Below, in pieces: positions 36,037 to 44,400 of a DNA stretch of 64,000 nt (its first letter is position 1; each line of letters starts with the position of its first letter). A program made the translations under genes and the position numbers. Under the pieces are notes generated by a model. That model did not search any database, was not told where the DNA came from, and saw only the letters and a program-made list of their open reading frames with translations. Location: positions 1-64,000 of the forward strand of contig NZ_LT671418.1 of the NCBI RefSeq assembly GCF_900130075.1. The letters are read 5' to 3'. Source of the stretch: Herminiimonas arsenitoxidans. GTDB lineage: Bacteria; Pseudomonadota; Gammaproteobacteria; Burkholderiales; Burkholderiaceae_D.

Positions 36037-36055
36037 AACTAATGAATCATCAGTT
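36037..36055. promoter_or_regulatory. 19-bp inverted-repeat operator (site 6)
   Basis: AACTAATGAATCATCAGTT, 11 of 16 positions with intact outer arms AACT/AGTT. It is on the SDR-operon side of the 376-base divergent gap. Confidence 0.5.
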
Positions 36056-36165
36056 ATTGAGGGAAAAGTTTTATCAGGAGTCTGCACGGTTTGTTTTAAG
36101 CACGGAGTTGATTGCAGAGAGATATCAAAAATCCTTTCACGGCGAATAAAATGCCGTATAAAATA

Positions 36166-36184
36166 AAATGATAATGTGTCAGTT
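36166..36184. promoter_or_regulatory. 19-bp inverted-repeat operator (site 7)
   Basis: AAATGATAATGTGTCAGTT, 14 of 16 positions. It is on the acyl-CoA dehydrogenase side of the same divergent gap, giving each direction its own site. The remaining gap sequence 35913-36288 is AT-rich but shows no gene. Confidence 0.65.
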
Positions 36185-36288
36185 ATTTAATGTGGTCCAT
36201 GTATTGAATGATATGAAGCCGACTATTGCAGTCGGATATAGCTATCGGCGGGAATGCTTAAGGGGAATGACATGAAGAAGGTCGGCAT

Positions 36289-38532
36289 ATGAAACTTGAT
36301 CTGACCGAAGAGCAGCAAATGCTATGCGATTCAGTCGCAAGGCTGCTGCAAACAGAATCCAGCATGGCGCGTGTACGCGCTGTAGAAGCAACTGGGTTTG
36401 ATCCAGTTCTGTGGAATCAGATGCGGGAGATGGGCGTACTCTCCATGCGCGTTGCAGAATCTTCCGGTGGTGGCGGTATGGGGTTGCTGGATGCCGTATT
36501 GGTAGCGGAACACGCTGGTTGCCATTTGGCTTCGATACCGTTTGCGGAGGCCTTATCGGCAAAAGGTTTGCTGGCGCATCTGGAGGGCCAAGTGGCTGCG
36601 CGGTATCTGGCAGATGCTCTGGATGGTGAAGTCGTGGTGCTGCATCCTCGTGAATTGCGCGATGATGAACCATTGGTATTGCCTACTACGGCGAGCGTGG
36701 TGATTGCCTTGCGTGGAAATGAGGTATTGGCTATACGCAATCTGGACCAGTGCGACGAAGAGGAAAAACTGTTGTGCTCCAACCTGGGCAATGAGCCGAT
36801 CGCCTTGTTTGCCCCAGGTTGTGTCGGTGTACGTCACCTTGTAGCACGTGGGCCGTCAGCGCGAGCGGCATTCCTTGCAGCGTTGGATGAATGGAAATTG
36901 TTGAAGGCAGCAATGCTGGTTGGCTTGTCAGCGCAGGCTTTGCAGATGGCGGCAGATTATTCTCGTGAGCGCACACAGTTTGGTCGACCCATAGGTGCAT
37001 TTCAGGGTATTGCACATCCGCTCGCTGATGCACTGACAGAAATCGACGGCGCACGCTTGCTGATATGGCACGCGATCTGGGCCATTGCACATGGCAAGGA
37101 AGATGCTGGTGCATTGATTTCCATGGCATGGTGGTGGAGCGCGAAGGCCAGCTCCAATGCAGTCGCACGCGCGTTACATACGTTCGGGGGATATGGAGTC
37201 TCACTTGAATATGACATCCAGTTATATTACCGACGCGGTAAAGCCTGGTCCTTGCTGGCTGGCGATCCGCAGCAGGAATTGCATCAGGTTGCCGATAGAT
37301 TGTGGCCGCGTGGTGGAACTTCTGGTTTTGATACGCGCTTGCCCGAGGTTGGTGAAGTGTCGATGCAATTCGGCTATGGTTGCGATGCAGAGCATTTCGC
37401 TGAAGAAGTGCGCGCCTTCTTTAGCGAACATTTGACCGACGCCTATAAAGCACACGCACATCACTCGGTGGCTGGCTACCATCCGCAATTCCATCAGCAA
37501 CTGGCTCAGGCTGGTTTGCTGTTCCCGCATTGGCCGGAGGAGTACGGCGGGCGCGGCAAGACGCCGTTCGACATGGCAGCGCTGGGGGAAGTGTTCGAAG
37601 AATTCAATTGGCAACGCATCACCGGACCGATTACCAATCAGGTCGCGCAGATCGTCATGCGCTTCGGCAATGATGAATTGAAGCAGGAAGTATTGCCGCG
37701 TTTCGCGAGTGCAGATGCGTTGGCGTGCATGGGTTTTACCGAACCTTCTTGCGGATCAGATGTTTTTGCGGCTAAGACTCGTGCGGCGCGAGCGGATGAC
37801 GGTAGTGGCGATTGGATTATCGACGGGCAGAAGATATTTACTACGGCGGCCAATCTGGCTGATTATATTTTTCTGTTGGTACGTACAGGCGTAGAACAAC
37901 CTAAACATGCCGGTTTGAGCTTGTTTCTGGTGCCTATGAATAGTCCTGGCATTGAAGTACAGGCGGTCCACACGATGCAGGATGAACGTACCAACATTAC
38001 TTATCTTTTACAGGTGAGAGTAGCGGACCGTTATCGCATCGGTGAGGTAAATGGCGGTGCTGCGGTGATGGCAGCCACACTGGAGTTGGAACATGGTGGT
38101 GATCAATATCGCATCAGTTTTTCCAATATGTACCAACATGCTTTGACCTGGGCGCGTAATACGTATCGTGGTGGCGTTCCCTTGATTGATGATGCCGACG
38201 TCAGGCGTCGTTTGGCAAGTGTTGCAGTGCATGTCACGATCGCCAAGGATCTTTGTTATCGCTCGATCTGGGCAACGGAGAATGCCATTCCCGGTCGCGC
38301 CGCGTATGGGCCGATGTCCAAATTATTTTCTACCGAACGTTATCTGGCAGATGCCGCAGATCTGATGGATTTGGCTGCGCCGTACTCCTTGTTTGCAGAC
38401 CGGCATGGTCTTGGCCATGTGGAGATCGGCTACCGGCAGGCCATGGGCATGACTATCTATGGCGGCACCAGTGAAGTACACCGTAGTTTGATTGCAGAAC
38501 AAGGCTTGAAGATGCCGCGTTCGCGTACCTGA
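36289..38532 (+). CDS. Fused double acyl-CoA dehydrogenase
   Basis: 747-residue protein carrying two acyl-CoA dehydrogenase modules in one chain. The first (about residues 1-345) has MREMGVLSMRVAESSGGGG, RTQFGRPIGAFQGIAHPLAD and TFGGYGVSLEYDIQLYYRR. The second (about 365-747) has WPEEYGGRG, MGFTEPSCGSDVFAAKTRA, IDGQKIFTTAANLADYIFLL and the terminal IYGGTSEVHRSLIAEQGL. Only the second has the complete FAD-binding sequence. The layout equals the separate pair at 10208/11355 joined together, and recalls fused enzymes such as FadE34 of actinobacterial sterol and bile-acid degradation. It leads the plus-strand operon with folE and an SDR. Confidence 0.9.
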   Translation: MKLDLTEEQQMLCDSVARLLQTESSMARVRAVEATGFDPVLWNQMREMGVLSMRVAESSGGGGMGLLDAVLVAEHAGCHLASIPFAEALSAKGLLAHLEGQVAARYLADALDGEVVVLHPRELRDDEPLVLPTTASVVIALRGNEVLAIRNLDQCDEEEKLLCSNLGNEPIALFAPGCVGVRHLVARGPSARAAFLAALDEWKLLKAAMLVGLSAQALQMAADYSRERTQFGRPIGAFQGIAHPLADALTEIDGARLLIWHAIWAIAHGKEDAGALISMAWWWSAKASSNAVARALHTFGGYGVSLEYDIQLYYRRGKAWSLLAGDPQQELHQVADRLWPRGGTSGFDTRLPEVGEVSMQFGYGCDAEHFAEEVRAFFSEHLTDAYKAHAHHSVAGYHPQFHQQLAQAGLLFPHWPEEYGGRGKTPFDMAALGEVFEEFNWQRITGPITNQVAQIVMRFGNDELKQEVLPRFASADALACMGFTEPSCGSDVFAAKTRAARADDGSGDWIIDGQKIFTTAANLADYIFLLVRTGVEQPKHAGLSLFLVPMNSPGIEVQAVHTMQDERTNITYLLQVRVADRYRIGEVNGGAAVMAATLELEHGGDQYRISFSNMYQHALTWARNTYRGGVPLIDDADVRRRLASVAVHVTIAKDLCYRSIWATENAIPGRAAYGPMSKLFSTERYLADAADLMDLAAPYSLFADRHGLGHVEIGYRQAMGMTIYGGTSEVHRSLIAEQGLKMPRSRT

Positions 38533-38582
38533 AAATACGGTCAGATTGATTCAATTTCACTACAGAAACTGAGTATTCATCT

Positions 38583-39149
38583 ATGCAAGATCAAGATTTC
38601 AAGCAGCAAGATTGGCGCCGGTTCATTAGTAGTCTTGGAGAAAATCCTGATCGGCCAGGATTGCTGGAGACACCACATCGGGTCGAAAAAGCGTGGAAGC
38701 ATTGGACTTCAGGCTATCAACAAAATCCGGCAGAAGTACTCAAGGTTTTTGAAGATGGTGCCGAGCAGTACAACGAGTTGATAGTGGTGAAAAGAATTCC
38801 GGTATATAGCCATTGCGAACATCACCTTGCACCATTCTTCGGCACTGCTGCAATCGGCTATCTGCCAAATGGCAAGATTGTCGGTCTGTCCAAGCTGACG
38901 CGTCTGGTGGATTGCTTTGCACGCCGTTTGCAAGTGCAGGAACGTTTGACAACGCAGATCGCTGATGCCTTGATGGAATACCTGGAGCCCAAAGCGGTCG
39001 GTGTAGTGATCAGTTGCCGTCATATGTGTATGGAGAGTCGCGGCATTCAGACTGCCGGAGAGGAAACCATCACCTCGGCCTTGCTGGGCGAGCTGCAGCC
39101 GAATCTAGCGCTACGTACCGAATTCCTGACTCTGGTTCGTGAGAAATGA
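38583..39149 (+). CDS. folE: GTP cyclohydrolase I
   Basis: 188-residue GTP cyclohydrolase I, near the family's usual length. The zinc ligands Cys78 and His81 in YSHCEHHLAPF and Cys149 in SCRHMCMESRG are present, so it is the zinc-dependent FolE type. It converts GTP to dihydroneopterin triphosphate, the first step to folate or to reduced pterins. Its place 50 bases behind an acyl-CoA dehydrogenase and 6 bases before an SDR is unusual for a folate gene. It may supply a pterin cofactor or serve as an extra copy under the island's control. Confidence 0.93.
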   Translation: MQDQDFKQQDWRRFISSLGENPDRPGLLETPHRVEKAWKHWTSGYQQNPAEVLKVFEDGAEQYNELIVVKRIPVYSHCEHHLAPFFGTAAIGYLPNGKIVGLSKLTRLVDCFARRLQVQERLTTQIADALMEYLEPKAVGVVISCRHMCMESRGIQTAGEETITSALLGELQPNLALRTEFLTLVREK

Positions 39150-39155
39150 GGTCGT

Positions 39156-40046
39156 ATGAATACCTCTGATGAAAACAATGCACCCGTTGCCTTGGTGACC
39201 GGTGCTGGTAGTGGGATTGGTCGACACATTGCCTTGGCACTGGATCGTGCAGGTTATGTTGTCTATGCCTCGATGCGCGATCCACAGGGACGCAATGGCG
39301 ACAAAGCGTGGTCCTTGAAAGCGGCTGCATCCGAGTATCTGAGCGTAATAGAACTCGACGTCACCAATGACAATTCCGTGCAACTCTGCATGCAGGCACT
39401 ACAGATGCGTAGCGGCCACATCGATGTTCTGGTTAACAACGCCGGCATCATGCATCAAGGCGTGACGGAAGCCTATACGCTGGACGATATTCGTCTGCAA
39501 ATGGAAACCAATTTCTTTGGTACGGCGCGCACGAACCGCGCTGTTCTTCCCTTGATGCGGGAGCGACGCAGCGGTTTGCTCATACACATTACGTCGATTG
39601 CCGGCAGCATCGTATTCCCGTATGCCGGCTTGTATTCAGCCAGCAAGATGGCCACTGAGGCGATGGCGGAAAGTTATCGCTATGAACTGGAGCCGTTCGG
39701 CATCGACTCTATTGTGGTGCAACCTTGTCCTTATCAGAGTGACTTGCTCGATAGTCAAAAAACGCCAGGTGACGAGGAGTGTCTGCGCGCCTATGGCGAC
39801 TATGCACGTATTGCGGAAGAACGAATCGCTTCCACCAAGTCCTGGCATGACAGTGGAAAAGCACATGATGCGGCAGAGGTCGGGGATCTGATCGTGAGTC
39901 TGGCTGCGCTACCTTTTGGACAACGACCGTTTCGCACGGTTGCCGGTGCAATGGATATGGGCAGCAGAAAGCTCAACCTGCTCAAGCAGGAAATGCAGGA
40001 AAAACTCATGCGTCATTTCGGTGTCGGGCAGCGCAAGGACGCTTGA
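39156..40046 (+). CDS. Short-chain dehydrogenase/reductase
   Basis: 296-residue SDR. It has TGAGSGIGRHIALAL, NNAGIMHQG, the catalytic ITSIAGS and YSASK, and a long C-terminal segment (from about residue 200) of the type found in SDRs acting on large hydrophobic alcohols. It follows folE by 6 bases, so a link to pterin reduction is imaginable, but the sequence looks more like an alcohol dehydrogenase than a pteridine reductase. An operator at 40134 separates it from the next operon. Confidence 0.88.
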   Translation: MNTSDENNAPVALVTGAGSGIGRHIALALDRAGYVVYASMRDPQGRNGDKAWSLKAAASEYLSVIELDVTNDNSVQLCMQALQMRSGHIDVLVNNAGIMHQGVTEAYTLDDIRLQMETNFFGTARTNRAVLPLMRERRSGLLIHITSIAGSIVFPYAGLYSASKMATEAMAESYRYELEPFGIDSIVVQPCPYQSDLLDSQKTPGDEECLRAYGDYARIAEERIASTKSWHDSGKAHDAAEVGDLIVSLAALPFGQRPFRTVAGAMDMGSRKLNLLKQEMQEKLMRHFGVGQRKDA

Positions 40047-40133
40047 TCTCCCTATCGGTTCGGCGTTTCTCATGGGCACGATCAATCATAAAAAACAGGT
40101 TTACAGCAGGCGGGAATATTCTGCTATTATAAA

Positions 40134-40152
40134 AACTGACTGTTTGACAGTT
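40134..40152. promoter_or_regulatory. 19-bp inverted-repeat operator (site 8)
   Basis: AACTGACTGTTTGACAGTT, 14 of 16 positions of the island motif, placed just after a -10-like TATTAT (40125-40130) and 100 bases before the MaoC gene. Confidence 0.65.
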
Positions 40153-40251
40153 TTTGGCTGTTCGGACTGAAAACAGCGCACACGAAGAAAAGCAGGTGTT
40201 AGTAAAGCGTATGCATAACAACGAGACAACGTGAACGGAAGGAAGCTGCAA

Positions 40252-41121
40252 GTGTCCCTCAACTACGAAACAGTCAAGAACTGGCCGATACCAGAAGCGG
40301 CGCAAAAATATACCGCCAAGGACACCATCCTGTACGCACTGGGTGTGGGTTCTGCGACGCAGAATCCCTTACCTCCGGAAGATTTGAAATTCGTCTATGA
40401 GCGCAAATTGCAGGCACTGCCAACCTTTGCCTCCTTGCTGGCTGGGGATAGTTCATGGATGGCAGATCCCAAGGCTGGCATTGATCTGAACAAGGTGCTG
40501 CATGGCGAACAGTTTCTGACTATCCACAAGCCGCTACCGCCGGAAGGTTCGGTCATCGGCACAGATACCATCGATGAAATTTACGATAAAGGTGCAGACA
40601 AAGGTGCTGTGATGTATATGACGCGTACCTTGCGCGATGCCGTTAGCGGCGAGTTGCTGGCAACTTCAGGCTGGTCTGTCTTTATGCGCGGCAATGGTGG
40701 ATTTGGCGGGACGGCGACTGGTCAACCTGCACCTTATCCGGTGCCGGAAGGACGTGCTCCAGATGCCACCATCGATTTGCTGACACGTCCGGAGCAGGCG
40801 ACGATTTATCGTTTGTCGGGCGACTTCAATCCTTTGCATATCGATCCGAAAATTGCCGGATTGGTTGGCTTCGATAAACCTATTTTGCATGGCATGTGCA
40901 GTTACGGCGTGGCTGGGAGGGCGATCCTCAAGCTGCGTTGCGGTAATGACGCCAGTCGTCTGCGCAAGTTGAATCTGCGTTTCGCCAGTCCCGTATTTCC
41001 AGGGGAAACATTGCGTACAGAAGTCTGGGACGTAGAGCCGGGCAAGCTGGCTTTCCGTGTGCGTATTGTTGAGCGTGACGTGATTGCACTCAATAACGGC
41101 TATGCCGAATACATCGATTAA
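40252..41121 (+). CDS. MaoC-type 2-enoyl-CoA hydratase (double hot-dog)
   Basis: 289-residue hydratase-2. The second half has the complete motif YRLSGDFNPLHIDPKIAGLVGF and ILHGMCSYG. It is related to the protein at 31827-32690, with shared N-terminal layout and HKPLPPEG. It hydrates a 2-enoyl-CoA to the (R)-3-hydroxyacyl-CoA. The start is GTG 40252, with GGAAGGAAG eight or so bases before it; an in-frame GTG at 40231 lies upstream of that site and is rejected. It heads an operon with a crotonase and a degenerate MaoC paralogue. Confidence 0.9.
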   Translation: MSLNYETVKNWPIPEAAQKYTAKDTILYALGVGSATQNPLPPEDLKFVYERKLQALPTFASLLAGDSSWMADPKAGIDLNKVLHGEQFLTIHKPLPPEGSVIGTDTIDEIYDKGADKGAVMYMTRTLRDAVSGELLATSGWSVFMRGNGGFGGTATGQPAPYPVPEGRAPDATIDLLTRPEQATIYRLSGDFNPLHIDPKIAGLVGFDKPILHGMCSYGVAGRAILKLRCGNDASRLRKLNLRFASPVFPGETLRTEVWDVEPGKLAFRVRIVERDVIALNNGYAEYID

Positions 41122-41189
41122 TCGAAACAGGTTTGCATGAGCACTTGTCGTTGTTGCACAAGCAGAAGTTAAAAAACAGGAGAAGCGTT

Positions 41190-41996
41190 GTGGAATACAC
41201 AGAAATTACATATGAAGTGCTGGGACCGGTTTTGCGCGTTTACCATAATCGCCCTAAGCAAGCTAATTCCGAATCGGAAAATCTGCTGGCGGAACTGGAC
41301 CACGCGCTGGAACGCGCCAAGCGCGATGACAATATCCGTGTGTTGATCATCGGTGGTGTCGGCAAACATTTTTCAGCTGGTCACGATTTGATCGGCGGCA
41401 TGGAAACACGCGGTGACTTCTCGCCTGAACAGCATTGGCTGTGGGAGTCAGAACATTATCTGGGCAATGCTTTCCGTATCTGGGATTTCCCAAAACCGAC
41501 TATTGCGCAGGTGCAGGGCGCTTGTATCGCCGGTGGCTTTATGGTCGCAAACATGTGCGATCTGATGGTGGCGTCGGACGACGCCTTCTTCAGTGATCCT
41601 GTCGTACATAGTTTAGCTGCGGCCTCGGTCGAAGCTCTGGTCCATCCTTGGGTTATGGGCATGCGCAAGGCCAAGGAGTTCCTCTTTACCGGCCAGAAAC
41701 TCACAGCCGCCGAAGCCAAAGAATGGGGCATGGTCAATCACGTGGTGCCGCGTGCCGATCTGGAAGAATTCACGCTCAAGCTGGCCAATCACATTGCGCT
41801 GGCACCACCGGTCGGTATACGCATGATGAAGCGTTCGCTGAATCGATCTGCCGACATCATGGGCTTCCGCAATTCCATCATGGCGCATTTCGATACACAT
41901 ATTTTGAGCACTTCGACCAATGAGCACTACAGCGTTGCTTCTGCCGGCATGAATGCATCGATGCAGACAGCGAAGAAAGTTGCGTCCAAAGGCTGA
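41190..41996 (+). CDS. Enoyl-CoA hydratase/isomerase family protein
   Basis: 268-residue crotonase. It has IIGGVGKHFSAGHDL, QGACIAGGFMVANMCDLMVA and DDAFFSDPVVHSLAAAS. The last motif lacks both catalytic Glu residues of hydratases, so simple hydration is doubtful; a retro-Claisen, hydrolase or isomerase variant is possible. The GTG start at 41190 is preceded by CAGGAGAAG at seven bases; the longer upstream frame is not used. It sits between two MaoC genes. Confidence 0.85.
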   Translation: MEYTEITYEVLGPVLRVYHNRPKQANSESENLLAELDHALERAKRDDNIRVLIIGGVGKHFSAGHDLIGGMETRGDFSPEQHWLWESEHYLGNAFRIWDFPKPTIAQVQGACIAGGFMVANMCDLMVASDDAFFSDPVVHSLAAASVEALVHPWVMGMRKAKEFLFTGQKLTAAEAKEWGMVNHVVPRADLEEFTLKLANHIALAPPVGIRMMKRSLNRSADIMGFRNSIMAHFDTHILSTSTNEHYSVASAGMNASMQTAKKVASKG

Positions 41997-42034
41997 TGCT
42001 TGTTGCAATCAAATTTTAAGGATGTTGTTTTGTG

Positions 42035-42871
42035 ATGATCGATTACGACAAGTTGATGGCAAGACCGTTTCCAGATGTGAAGCGTCATTATTCTGCGCAA
42101 GACGCAATACGTTACGCTCGCGGTTTTGGAGCGGGACGTACGAGCGGATCGTATATTGATGAGCCGTTCTTGCAGCAGGATCAGACTCGTGCTTTGCCTA
42201 TGATTGCTGTGCCGCTGGCTGATGGTGAGTTCTGGCAAAAGGATCCGGATACCGGCATAGATTGGCAGCAGATCGTTCATGCAGAAGAAGCCTTGACTGT
42301 ACACAAGCCGATACCAGCACAGGGAACGGTGGTGATCAGCCAGCATATAGATGAGATTTACGACCGTGGCCCCGATAAGGGCGCTGTCATGCAGCAAAAG
42401 CAGTTTCTGCATGATGGGCAGGGCGAGTTGCTGGCGACGATAGACGTCACGACGATACTGAAAGGTAACGGCGGCTTCGGTGGCAAAGCATATGAATCTA
42501 CGCGCCTGAAAATGCCGGAGGATTGCGCGCCAGATGCAGTCATAGAGATCATGACACCTAAAGAAGAAGACGCAATTTTTCGTCTGAGTGCGGATATCAA
42601 GATTTCCTCGAGAACAGGGAAGGACAAAGCCATGATGCGCGGCGTGGGTTGTTTCGGTACTGCGGGACGCGCTGTGCTGAAACTGGTTTGCGATAACAAG
42701 CCGGAGCGTCTCAAGCGTCTGGGTGTGCGCTATGTCGGGCCTATGTACACAGACGAGATCATGCGCGTCGAGTTATGGCATGTGGGAAAAGGACGGGCTG
42801 TGTTTCGCATGTCCGCACGTGGACGTGATGCGCTTGTTTTGAATCATAGTTATGTCGAGTTTGATGAGTGA
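42035..42871 (+). CDS. MaoC-like paralogue lacking the catalytic motif
   Basis: 278-residue double hot-dog protein related to 31827-32690 and 40252-41121: the N-terminal IDYDKLMA, YSAQDAIRYARGFG and HKPIPAQG align throughout. In the second half, where relatives read S-G-D-F-N-P-L-H-I-D-P, this one reads SADIKISSRTGKDKAMMRG, so the catalytic Asp and His are gone. It may be a structural partner of the intact hydratase at 40252, or a dead duplicate kept under selection, since the frame is fully open. The start is ATG 42035; GTG 42032 directly before is an alternative. Confidence 0.85.
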   Translation: MIDYDKLMARPFPDVKRHYSAQDAIRYARGFGAGRTSGSYIDEPFLQQDQTRALPMIAVPLADGEFWQKDPDTGIDWQQIVHAEEALTVHKPIPAQGTVVISQHIDEIYDRGPDKGAVMQQKQFLHDGQGELLATIDVTTILKGNGGFGGKAYESTRLKMPEDCAPDAVIEIMTPKEEDAIFRLSADIKISSRTGKDKAMMRGVGCFGTAGRAVLKLVCDNKPERLKRLGVRYVGPMYTDEIMRVELWHVGKGRAVFRMSARGRDALVLNHSYVEFDE

Positions 42872-43011
42872 ACGGCATGACCGATAAAAGTCGGATACAG
42901 TCGAAAGAATAATAATTCTATATTTATAAAACGGCCCAAAGTGGCCACTCTTTTCGTCCGGCATTGATCATTGATCGTTCTGCCGAACGAGGGGAAACAA
43001 AGGAGACGAAG

Positions 43012-44298
43012 ATGGAAATGAATGACATGATTTTGATCAGCGTGGATGACCATGTGATCGAACCACCGGATATGTTCAAACGCCACCTGTCGGCAACGCA
43101 ATTCGCACGCGCGCCGAAGATGAGCACGATGCGCAGCGGTTCAGACTCATGGATCTACGAAGGACGCTCGGTACCCAACTTTGGTCTGAACGCCGTGGTC
43201 GGTCGACCACCTGAAGAATACGGCATGGAGCCAGCTTCCTACAGCCAGATTCGTAAAGGTACCTACCTGGTCAAGGACCGCATCGACGACATGAATGTCA
43301 ACGGCGTCCTGACCTCAATCAACTTCCCAACCTTTCCTTCTTTCGCCGGTACCTTCTTCCTGCAAGCCACCGACAAGGAATTCACCAAAAAAATCATCAG
43401 CGCCTACAACGACTGGCACATAGACGAATGGTGTGGTGCGGCACCGGGCCGCTTTATCCCGCTCGCCATCCTGCCACTGTGGGACATCGACGCCTGCGTT
43501 GCCGAAGCCAGACGTGTCGCCGCCAAAGGCTGCCGCACCATCAGCTTCCCCGACAACCCCGTCGCCAAAGGCCTGCCTAGCGTCCATAGCAACCACTGGG
43601 ACCCACTCTGGCGCGTCATGGAAGACAACAACATCGTCATCAGCATCCATATTGGTTCCGGCGCCCAAGTTCCATACTCCTCACTGGACGCACCGATCGA
43701 CACCTGGATCGTCAACATGCCGATGTACATCGCCAACGCCACCACAGACTGGCTGTTCTCACCGGTATTCAAGAAATTCCCGACACTCAAGATCGCGCTG
43801 TCCGAAGGTGGCATAGGCTGGATTCCATATTTGCTCGAACGTGCCGACTTTACCTACGGTCACCACAAAGCCTGGACCAACAGCAACTTCGACGGCATGC
43901 TCCCAAGCGACCTATTCAAACGCAACTTCATCACCTGCTTTATCGACGACGTATTTGGTTTGCACAACACCCAATTCATGAACGTCGACAAGATCACCTG
44001 GGAAACTGACTACCCGCACTCAGACTCTCTGTGGCCGAATGCGCCGGAAAGACTATGGAATACAGTCCAGCATTTGTCGAAAGAAACGATAGACAAGATT
44101 ACCTATCAGAACGCGATTCGTGAATTTGGCTACGACCCGTTCAAGTTCCTGCCGAAGGCAGAGTGCACGGTAGGTGCATTGCGAGCGAAGGCTGCGCATG
44201 TAGATACACGTCCGGTGGCGAATATGGGTGGTCAGGATCCGTCGAATCGTGATGGCAAGCCCGTCACTAATGGTGAAGTCATGAAGCTCTTCGCTTAA
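43012..44298 (+). CDS. Amidohydrolase family 2 metal-dependent hydrolase/decarboxylase
   Basis: 428-residue TIM-barrel amidohydrolase-2 protein. It has the N-terminal metal motif VDDHVIEPPD, SIHIGSGAQ in the middle, and ETDYPHSDSLWPN near the C-terminus. Relatives include LigW/ACMSD-type decarboxylases and hydrolases of cyclic 1,3-diketone-like compounds. AGGAG is six bases before the ATG; an in-frame start 16 codons upstream is unsupported. From about 43020 to 44050 the codons end in C far more often than in the flanking genes or in this gene's own 3' end, suggesting selection for expression or past recombination. A second protein of this family ends at 63878. Confidence 0.88.
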   Translation: MEMNDMILISVDDHVIEPPDMFKRHLSATQFARAPKMSTMRSGSDSWIYEGRSVPNFGLNAVVGRPPEEYGMEPASYSQIRKGTYLVKDRIDDMNVNGVLTSINFPTFPSFAGTFFLQATDKEFTKKIISAYNDWHIDEWCGAAPGRFIPLAILPLWDIDACVAEARRVAAKGCRTISFPDNPVAKGLPSVHSNHWDPLWRVMEDNNIVISIHIGSGAQVPYSSLDAPIDTWIVNMPMYIANATTDWLFSPVFKKFPTLKIALSEGGIGWIPYLLERADFTYGHHKAWTNSNFDGMLPSDLFKRNFITCFIDDVFGLHNTQFMNVDKITWETDYPHSDSLWPNAPERLWNTVQHLSKETIDKITYQNAIREFGYDPFKFLPKAECTVGALRAKAAHVDTRPVANMGGQDPSNRDGKPVTNGEVMKLFA

Positions 44299-44337
44299 TA
44301 GCTCTGTACAACTCACGGCATCAACGCAACAAATACT

Positions 44338-44354
44338 CGCTGCTCTGAGCAGCG
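44338..44354. other. 17-base palindrome
   Basis: CGCTGCTCTGAGCAGCG, perfect 8-bp arms around one central T, 40 bases after the amidohydrolase stop. There is no T run, so it is a weak terminator candidate or an unassigned protein site. Confidence 0.4.
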
Positions 44355-44400
44355 GGTGCGCAGGAATTTATTGACACAGGTTTGCGGATAAGGATTGCAT

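Noticed and set aside
36289..38532. Two acyl-CoA dehydrogenase genes merged by a lost stop
   Set aside because: The linker has no start codon with a ribosome site, and fused enzymes of this length are a known family.
42872..43011. Hairpin-like GGCC repeats before the amidohydrolase
   Set aside because: Stems are short and imperfect with no T run.
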